Assembly: GCA_947593655.1 (NCBI GenBank)
Contig: CANQDS010000016.1
Span: 1-37,753 of the forward strand
From: an uncultured Lachnospiraceae bacterium
GTDB taxonomy: Bacteria; Bacillota; Clostridia; Lachnospirales; Lachnospiraceae
Length of the DNA stretch: 37,753 bases
Direction: 5' to 3'
A program made the translations under genes and the position numbers. The notes beneath the pieces were generated by a model. The model did not search any database. It was not told where the DNA came from and was given only the letters and a program-made list of their open reading frames with translations. This document shows positions 32,407-37,753 of the stretch, in pieces; positions within the stretch are counted from its first letter, which is position 1; each line of letters begins with the position of its first letter.

Positions 32407-33660
32407 ATGAGACGAAGCAAAAAAGTAGTAGAAAGCACGATCGTTACAGCATTAACCATCGTGTTATCTATTACGGCAGTTACGGACAGCAGAAATATGA
32501 AGGCAGACCGTGCAGAAGAAGAAACCGCATTTAATGTCGGCTTGGAGAACAACGGGATTGCGGGAGTTTCGGAAGTATTGGTTGATTTTGAACTGTCAGC
32601 GGCAGAAGAACTGGAAGATCATGTTACGATCGAGAAAGAAATCGTCGATGTAGTGGCGGCTTCTGCGGAGGAGATCGTTTCGGAAGATACCAATGCAGAG
32701 GTAGAAGAGCAGGAGCCGGAACTGACTCCGGAAGAGCAGGAATGGCAGAATGCGCTGATGGCGGATGTTGATCAGACGTTAAATGTACGAGCAGAAGGAA
32801 GCACCGAGGCGGCGATTGTCGGCAGACTCCACAAGGGAGATAAGGCAGTCGTTGTAGAAGCCGGAGAGGAATGGACGAAGATTACTTCCGGTAATGTAGA
32901 AGGATACGTAAAGAATGAGTTCTGCGTATTCGGAAGCGATGCCCTTGCATATGCGAAAGCCAACTGCGATACAGTGGCGAAATCAACGACGGACGGCCTT
33001 CGGATCCGGAAAGGGCAGAGTACGGATTCCGGAGTTGTGAAGACGCTTGCGGCGGGTGATGAAATAAAAGTAGATACTTCTTTATCCGCAGAAAACGGAT
33101 GGGTGCCGGTAACGTATAACTCCGGAACCTGCTATGTCAGCGCGGAATATGTGGAGGTTTCTTTAAAGACGGGAACCGGCATAACGCTGGAAGAAGAAGC
33201 TCAGGCGATCGCGGAAGCAGAGGCGGCCAAGAAGAAACAGCAGGAGGCCGAAGCTGCAGCGGCGGCAGCTTCCAACCGTCAGCAGAGCGCGGGAATCACA
33301 CAGGGATCTTCTCTGGCGGCGTCTGTAGATGATATTACCCTGCTTGCGGCTTTGATCCAGTGCGAGGCGGGCGGCCAGTCTTATGACTGCCAGCTTGCAG
33401 TTGGTGCGGTAGTCGTGAACCGCGTGAAGAGTGGCCGTTATCCGGACAGCGTTTATGGAGTTATCTACCAGAGAAGCCAGTTTGGACCGGCTTCCAGCGG
33501 AAGATTAGAGAGCCGTCTGGCAAAGGGCGTCAGCAGTACCGCATATTCTGCGGCACAGGCAGCGCTCAGCGGTTCGGATAATACGGGAGGAGCGATGTCC
33601 TTTAAGCTTGCATCTTCCGGACATGGCGGAGTAGTCATCGGGCCGATTGTTTTTTATTAA
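32407..33660 (+). CDS. SH3-domain / SleB-type cell wall hydrolase
   Basis: A 417-residue exported protein. The signal or anchor segment is at residues about 10-26 (STIVTALTIVLSITAV). An acidic linker follows, then two bacterial SH3 domains (LNVRAEGSTEAAIVGRLHKG; LRIRKGQSTDSGVVKTLAAG). A short Ala/Glu-rich helix (AIAEAEAAKKKQQEAEAAAA) leads to a Hydrolase_2 (SleB-type) domain with IQCEAGGQSYDCQLAVGAVV, in which Glu320 is the expected catalytic residue. SleB enzymes are lytic transglycosylases of the spore cortex, but the SH3 domains and vegetative-type promoter suggest vegetative wall turnover. The ATG has TGGAGG upstream. A WalR-like box precedes it. Confidence 0.9.
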   Translation: MRRSKKVVESTIVTALTIVLSITAVTDSRNMKADRAEEETAFNVGLENNGIAGVSEVLVDFELSAAEELEDHVTIEKEIVDVVAASAEEIVSEDTNAEVEEQEPELTPEEQEWQNALMADVDQTLNVRAEGSTEAAIVGRLHKGDKAVVVEAGEEWTKITSGNVEGYVKNEFCVFGSDALAYAKANCDTVAKSTTDGLRIRKGQSTDSGVVKTLAAGDEIKVDTSLSAENGWVPVTYNSGTCYVSAEYVEVSLKTGTGITLEEEAQAIAEAEAAKKKQQEAEAAAAAASNRQQSAGITQGSSLAASVDDITLLAALIQCEAGGQSYDCQLAVGAVVVNRVKSGRYPDSVYGVIYQRSQFGPASSGRLESRLAKGVSSTAYSAAQAALSGSDNTGGAMSFKLASSGHGGVVIGPIVFY

Positions 33661-33681
33661 TGAAATACCGGGATTCCAATG

Positions 33682-33711
33682 AGGGGACTGTCAGCGGCAG
33701 TCCTCTTTTTT
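33682..33711 (+). terminator. Terminator after the SleB-type hydrolase
   Basis: AGGGGACTG and CAGTCCTCT form a 9-bp stem (one G-T wobble) with a 7-nt loop, followed by TTTTTT. Confidence 0.9.
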
Positions 33712-33713
33712 GC

Positions 33714-33742
33714 TTGTATTCCATAGAAAAATGGAGTAAAAT
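33714..33742 (+). promoter_or_regulatory. Promoter of the argF operon
   Basis: TTGTAT (33714-33719), 17 nt, TAAAAT (33737-33742), 30 nt before the ATG. Confidence 0.7.
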
Positions 33743-33772
33743 GTTTCCATTGTAATTAGGGAGGAACGGGCA

Positions 33773-34765
33773 ATGACACTAAAGGGACGTAATTTTTTAA
33801 AACTGATGGATTACACGCCGGATGAGATCCGGTATCTGATCGATCTGGCGGCGGAGCTGAAGCGCCAGAAGAAGCAGGGGATCCGCCATGACTGTCTGGC
33901 AGGAAAGAATATCGCATTAATTTTTGAAAAGACAAGTACCCGGACCCGATGCTCTTTCGAAGTAGCCGCGCATGATCTGGGAATGCATGTGACTTATCTG
34001 GATCCGGACGGTTCCCAGATCGGGAAGAAAGAAAGCATTGCGGATACGGCGCGCGTGCTCGGGCGGATGTTTGACGGGATCGAGTACCGCGGGTTTGAAC
34101 AGGAAATCGTAGAAGAACTTGCGCGTTTTGCCGGGGTTCCGGTGTGGAACGGATTGACGAACGAATTCCATCCGACGCAGATGATCGCGGATATGCTGAC
34201 GATACGCGAGCATTTGGGGCGTCTTTCGGGCGTAAAACTGGTATATATGGGCGATGCGCGTTACAACATGGGAAATTCCCTTATGGTGACCTGTGCGAAG
34301 CTGGGGCTGGATTTTACGGCATGTACCAATAAGAAATATTTTCCGGAGCAGAAGCTGGTGGATTACTGCAGGAAAACAGCGGAAGAAACCGGAGCGTCCA
34401 TAACGCTGACCGAAGATGCTGCAGAGGCGGCGAAGGATGCGGATGTGGTCTATACCGATGTGTGGGTATCCATGGGTGAGCCGCAGGAAGCGTGGGCGGA
34501 GCGGATCGCAGATCTGGTGCCGTATCAGGTCAATGCGAAAGTTTTTGAATACGCGAAACCGGAAGCCATATTCATGCACTGTCTTCCGGCTTTCCATGAC
34601 TTAAAGACCACGATCGGAAAACAGGTTTACGAGAAGTTCGGACTGGCAGAGTTGGAAGTGACGGATGAGGTTTTCGAAGGCCCGCGGTCGGTTGTTTTTG
34701 ACGAGGCGGAAAACCGTATGCATACGATCAAGGCGGTTATGAAGGCCACGTTATCCGATTCTTAA
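33773..34765 (+). CDS. argF: Ornithine carbamoyltransferase
   Basis: Makes citrulline from ornithine and carbamoyl phosphate, 330 residues. [20 protein letters not shown] holds the carbamoyl phosphate STRTR motif. [13 protein letters not shown] is the second substrate loop, and [12 protein letters not shown] is the ornithine-binding HCLP motif. No arginine deiminase genes are near, so the biosynthetic role (argF) is a little more likely than the catabolic (arcB) one, but the sequence alone does not settle it. The ATG has GGGAGGAAC upstream. It leads an operon with birA (14 nt later) and three more genes. Confidence 0.95.
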   Translation: MTLKGRNFLKLMDYTPDEIRYLIDLAAELKRQKKQGIRHDCLAGKNIALIFEKTSTRTRCSFEVAAHDLGMHVTYLDPDGSQIGKKESIADTARVLGRMFDGIEYRGFEQEIVEELARFAGVPVWNGLTNEFHPTQMIADMLTIREHLGRLSGVKLVYMGDARYNMGNSLMVTCAKLGLDFTACTNKKYFPEQKLVDYCRKTAEETGASITLTEDAAEAAKDADVVYTDVWVSMGEPQEAWAERIADLVPYQVNAKVFEYAKPEAIFMHCLPAFHDLKTTIGKQVYEKFGLAELEVTDEVFEGPRSVVFDEAENRMHTIKAVMKATLSDS

Positions 34766-34779
34766 GCGCTGGAGGGGAG

Positions 34780-35583
34780 ATGGGTACGGCAATACAAGAA
34801 GAACTGCAGGAGAATCTCCGCGGTATGAATTGGGCCGGGAAAAAGCTGGTATACTGTGAAACGGTTGATTCTACGAATACAAAGGCAAAGGAGCTGGCGG
34901 AGCTGGGATATCCGTCCGGGACGCTTGTAACGGCGGAACAGCAGAAAGCCGGCAGAGGAAGAAGCGGCCGGGGCTGGGAATCGCCGCCGGGAACGGGGAT
35001 TTTTATGACGCTTCTTCTGCGTCCGGCAATCCGTCCGGACAGCGCTTCCATGCTGACGCTGGTTGCCGCACTGGCAGCGGTCCGGGGCGTCCGGGATATC
35101 ACACAGGCGGATGTGCAGATCAAGTGGCCGAATGATCTGGTGCTTAACGGGAAGAAAATCTGCGGGATTTTAACGGAACTGAGTGTTCAGGAGGGAATGA
35201 TCCGCTATCTGGTGGTCGGAATCGGGATCAATGTCCACAATGAATCGTTTCCGGAGGAGATCCGTTCCACCGCAAGTTCGCTTTTTCTGGAATGCGGCAG
35301 GCATTTCCACCGGGCAGAGATCATCGGGAAGCTCCTTAAGAATTTTGAAAACGATTATGAAATTTTCTGCCGGACGGAAGATCTAAGCGGACTTCGTGAT
35401 GAATATCATGCTTTTCTGGTAAACAGGGGAAGATCCGTGCGCGTTTTGGATCCGAGAGCCCCTTATGAAGGAAAAGCCCTTGGGATTACAGAAAAAGGGG
35501 AACTGATCGTGGATGTGCAGGGGCAGAAAAGGCTGGTATCCAGCGGAGAAGTTTCGGTAAGAGGAATTTACGGATATGTATGA
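34780..35583 (+). CDS. birA: Biotin-[acetyl-CoA-carboxylase] ligase without DNA-binding domain
   Basis: Activates biotin and attaches it to carboxylase proteins, 267 residues. CETVDSTNTKAKELAELG begins the catalytic domain. GRGRSGRGWESPPGTGIF is the biotinyl-AMP loop, and IKWPNDLVLNGKKICGILTE the biotin-binding strand. The protein starts near the catalytic domain, so the N-terminal HTH of repressor-type BirA is missing (class I ligase). It should not regulate biotin genes. GGAGGGG precedes the ATG. It overlaps the next gene by 8 nt. Confidence 0.95.
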   Translation: MGTAIQEELQENLRGMNWAGKKLVYCETVDSTNTKAKELAELGYPSGTLVTAEQQKAGRGRSGRGWESPPGTGIFMTLLLRPAIRPDSASMLTLVAALAAVRGVRDITQADVQIKWPNDLVLNGKKICGILTELSVQEGMIRYLVVGIGINVHNESFPEEIRSTASSLFLECGRHFHRAEIIGKLLKNFENDYEIFCRTEDLSGLRDEYHAFLVNRGRSVRVLDPRAPYEGKALGITEKGELIVDVQGQKRLVSSGEVSVRGIYGYV

Positions 35584-35914
35584 CGAGGTTATTTTATGCG
35601 CGGCGAGCGCATATAATCGAAAATATTATTTGAATGAACAGTTTAGCCGTCTCCCGGATTCGATCAAGGAGGAACTGCAGATCCTGTGCGTGCTTTTCAC
35701 GGAGGATGTCGGCGGTATCCTGCAGCTGGTGTTTGATGAGGACGGGGATCTGGAATTTCGCACTTCCTGCGAAGAGAATGACTTCTTTTATGATGAGATC
35801 GGGAGTGCATTAAAGATCAAGCAGTACCGGGAGCAGAAGAGGGAGCTTTTCGAGGCGCTCCAGACTTATTACCGGATCGTGTTTTTGGGAGAAGGGCTGG
35901 AGGAAGAAGATTAA
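35576..35914 (+). CDS. Small conserved hypothetical protein, DUF6145-like
   Basis: A 112-residue acidic, soluble protein: MYDEVILCAASAYNRKYYLN, then a region VGGILQLVFDEDGDLEFRTS and a helix KIKQYREQKRELFEALQTYY. I believe this is the family called DUF6145 in Lachnospiraceae, from memory. It overlaps birA by 8 nt and precedes coaX by 18 nt. Function unknown; its constant place between two cofactor genes is suggestive but not proof. Confidence 0.75.
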   Translation: MYDEVILCAASAYNRKYYLNEQFSRLPDSIKEELQILCVLFTEDVGGILQLVFDEDGDLEFRTSCEENDFFYDEIGSALKIKQYREQKRELFEALQTYYRIVFLGEGLEEED

Positions 35915-35932
35915 GCAAAGGGGGAACGGCAA

Positions 35933-36712
35933 ATGATATTAACGATCGATGCCGGAAATACCAATATAACCTGCGGGGTATTTGATTCGGATGAAATTAC
36001 GGCATCTTTCCGCATTACTACGAAGATGCCGAGGACGTCGGACGAGTACGGGATGATCCTCTGCACGCTGCTGGAGCGGAATAACCTGAAAATGTGCGAT
36101 ATCCAGGATGCGATCATCTGCTCGGTTGTGCCGAATATCATGCATTCTCTGGAGGGAGCCATTGTCAAGTATTTTCATATCAATCCGATCATCGTGGAAG
36201 CGGGAATCCGGACGGGAATCCGGATCGTTACCCCGAATCCGCAGCAGATCGGGGCGGACCGGATCGTAGATGCCGTTGCGGCCTATGAACTGTACGGCGG
36301 GCCGGTTCTGGTCATTGATTTTGGCACGGCTACGACTTATGATTATGTGGATGAGACGGGCGCGTTTCTGGGCGGGATCACGGCTCCGGGAATCCGGATT
36401 TCCGCGCGGGCGCTCTGGGAAGATGCGGCTAAGCTTCCAGAGATCGAGATTAAAAAGCCGGACCGCATTCTGGGGAAAGATACGATCACCAGTATGCAGT
36501 CGGGGCTGGTCTACGGCCAGATCGGGCAGACGGAATATATTATCCGGAAGACGAAAGAGGAGATGGGGCGGGAAGATGCCAAAGTCGTTGTGACAGGCGG
36601 TCTGGGGCGCATCATCGCGAATGAAACCGATGCCATTGACGCATATGATCCGAATCTGACGCTGAAGGGCATTTATCTTGTGTATAAAAAACAAAACCGG
36701 AAAATAAAGTGA
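35933..36712 (+). CDS. coaX: Type III pantothenate kinase
   Basis: First step of coenzyme A synthesis, potassium-dependent and not inhibited by CoA in this type; 259 residues. [20 protein letters not shown] is the ATP phosphate loop. [20 protein letters not shown] and [20 protein letters not shown] hold the catalytic and ATP-binding Asp residues, and [15 protein letters not shown] is the pantothenate side. The AAAGGGGGAA site precedes the ATG. It follows the small gene by 18 nt, and a birA-coaX pairing is common in Firmicutes. Confidence 0.96.
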   Translation: MILTIDAGNTNITCGVFDSDEITASFRITTKMPRTSDEYGMILCTLLERNNLKMCDIQDAIICSVVPNIMHSLEGAIVKYFHINPIIVEAGIRTGIRIVTPNPQQIGADRIVDAVAAYELYGGPVLVIDFGTATTYDYVDETGAFLGGITAPGIRISARALWEDAAKLPEIEIKKPDRILGKDTITSMQSGLVYGQIGQTEYIIRKTKEEMGREDAKVVVTGGLGRIIANETDAIDAYDPNLTLKGIYLVYKKQNRKIK

Positions 36713-36718
36713 TCGTTC

Positions 36719-37687
36719 ATGGGACAGAATATGATAAAGCCGCTTACGATCGGCAGCGTTACCATACCGAATAATTTAATACTCGCGCCTATGGCAGGAG
36801 TTACCGACCTGCCATTTCGTTTGCTGTGCAAAGAGCAGGGGGCAGGCCTTCTGTGCATGGAGATGGTGAGTGCGAAAGCAATCCTCTATAAAAACCGCAA
36901 TACGGAGGAGCTTCTGCGCATCGATGAGAACGAACATCCGGTTTCCCTGCAGCTTTTCGGCTCGGATCCGGATATCATAGCTTCGATCGCCGCGCAGATC
37001 GAGGAGCGGCCGTTTGACATCCTGGATCTGAATATGGGCTGTCCGGTGCCGAAGATCGTCAACAATGGCGAAGGTTCCGCGCTGATGAAAGATCCGCTTC
37101 TGGCCGGAAAGATCATTGAGAAAACGGTGAAAGCGGTGAAAAAGCCTGTTACGGTCAAGATCCGGAAGGGGTTTAGCGATGCAGATGCCAATGCCGTGGA
37201 AATTGCAAAGATCGCACAGGAATCGGGAGCGGCGGCGATCGCCGTGCATGGAAGGACGAGGGAGCAGTATTATTCCGGAGAAGCGGACTGGGAAATCATC
37301 CGGAAAGTGAAAGAGGCGGTATCGATCCCGGTCATCGGAAACGGAGATCTGCGGACGCCCGAAGATGTCGTCCGGATGGGGCGCCAGACCGGCTGCGACG
37401 GTTATATGATCGCGCGGGGGGCGCAGGGGAATCCGTGGATTTTCCGGCAGATCCTGCATTATTTTGAAACGGGGGAACATCTGCCGAAGCCGGATATGGA
37501 GGAAACGGCGGAAATGATCCTCCGCCACGCAAGAATGATGCTGGAATACAAAGGGGAATATACCGGGATCCGGGAAATCCGCAAACATGCGGCATGGTAT
37601 ACGGCGGGATACCCCAATTCCGCCAGGCTGCGGGGAAAGATCAATGAGGTGGAAACATATGACGAACTGGAACGGCTTCAGTTCTGA
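36719..37687 (+). CDS. dusB: tRNA-dihydrouridine synthase B
   Basis: A flavoenzyme that reduces uridine in tRNA to dihydrouridine, 322 residues. LAPMAGVTDLPFRLLCKEQG begins the barrel. LDLNMGCPVPKIVNNGEGSA contains the catalytic Cys, and AIAVHGRTREQYYSGEADWE and IPVIGNGDLRTPEDV are the FMN-binding strands. The start is either ATG 36719, 6 nt after coaX, or ATG 36731; neither has a good ribosome binding site, so translational coupling is likely. The window ends about 65 nt after its stop, in AT-rich DNA with no further gene visible. Confidence 0.95.
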   Translation: MGQNMIKPLTIGSVTIPNNLILAPMAGVTDLPFRLLCKEQGAGLLCMEMVSAKAILYKNRNTEELLRIDENEHPVSLQLFGSDPDIIASIAAQIEERPFDILDLNMGCPVPKIVNNGEGSALMKDPLLAGKIIEKTVKAVKKPVTVKIRKGFSDADANAVEIAKIAQESGAAAIAVHGRTREQYYSGEADWEIIRKVKEAVSIPVIGNGDLRTPEDVVRMGRQTGCDGYMIARGAQGNPWIFRQILHYFETGEHLPKPDMEETAEMILRHARMMLEYKGEYTGIREIRKHAAWYTAGYPNSARLRGKINEVETYDELERLQF

Positions 37688-37753
37688 AAGAAAAAAATAA
37701 TTCGCACAAAATAACCTGAAACAGAGCCTGTTTGCGATAAAAGTGATAAAATA

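Noticed and set aside
36776-37588. 270-codon minus-strand reading frame opposite dusB
   Set aside because: It is antisense to a complete gene and His/Arg/Phe-rich, as expected for a complement artefact.

Overview
The window looks like a chromosomal segment from a motile, Gram-positive member of the Clostridia, most likely Lachnospiraceae. The evidence is strong AGGAGG-type ribosome binding sites with TTG and GTG starts, a MecA adaptor, CwlD- and SleB-type cell wall hydrolases, a flagellin with a FliS-like chaperone, a Tad/Flp-type pilus operon of the clostridial kind, and several families that I associate with Lachnospiraceae. I see no tRNA, rRNA, insertion sequence, prophage or CRISPR array. 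All identifications come from reading the sequence and from memory of the families; no search was run.

Layout. 0.1-5.1 kb: a TPR/acidic-repeat/AAA-like protein, then glycogen branching enzyme (glgB) and a terminator. 5.2-8.3 kb: a 1043-residue protein whose C-terminus looks like the FliK hook-length-control domain. 8.3-10.8 kb (minus strand): cwlD-like amidase and an SH3/GH18 hydrolase. 11.1-13.2 kb (minus strand): a compact unusual operon made of a Ser/Thr kinase fused to a lysine-less P-loop domain, a second lysine-less P-loop protein with no ATG/GTG/TTG start, and a 44-residue protein. 13.4-14.5 kb: mecA and a convergent DUF1858 gene. 14.6-16.8 kb: flagellin, fliS-like gene and a convergent DUF2508-like gene. 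17.0-26.3 kb: an eleven-gene Tad-like pilus operon ending in an FHA-domain protein. 26.3-30.3 kb: rhomboid protease, flavodoxin/SCP2 fusion, orphan histidine kinase (minus), HIT protein and murG (minus). 30.5-33.7 kb: small membrane protein, pgi, and an SH3/SleB-type hydrolase with a WalR-like box. 33.8-37.7 kb: operon argF-birA-small gene-coaX-dusB.

How the parts may work together. The Tad operon holds two prepilin peptidases, a CpaF motor ATPase, two TadB/TadC-type membrane proteins, a Flp1-like pilin, a DUF5702-type protein and two TadE-like pseudopilins. Its TadZ-like member has lost the P-loop and its last member carries an FHA phosphothreonine-reading domain. The kinase operon 4 kb upstream encodes a kinase and related lysine-less P-loop domains, so a kinase-FHA circuit controlling pilus assembly is a reasonable but untested idea. 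Flagellar and pilus genes may also share regulation: sigma-28-like sites are visible before the flagellin and before the pilus operon, and the flagellin leader has CsrA-type GGA motifs.

The most unusual observation is the kinase/P-loop junction at 11864-11911. The downstream reading frame has no canonical start. It is reachable either by an ATT start behind a good ribosome binding site or by -1 frameshifting at one of two in-frame TTTAAAA heptamers.
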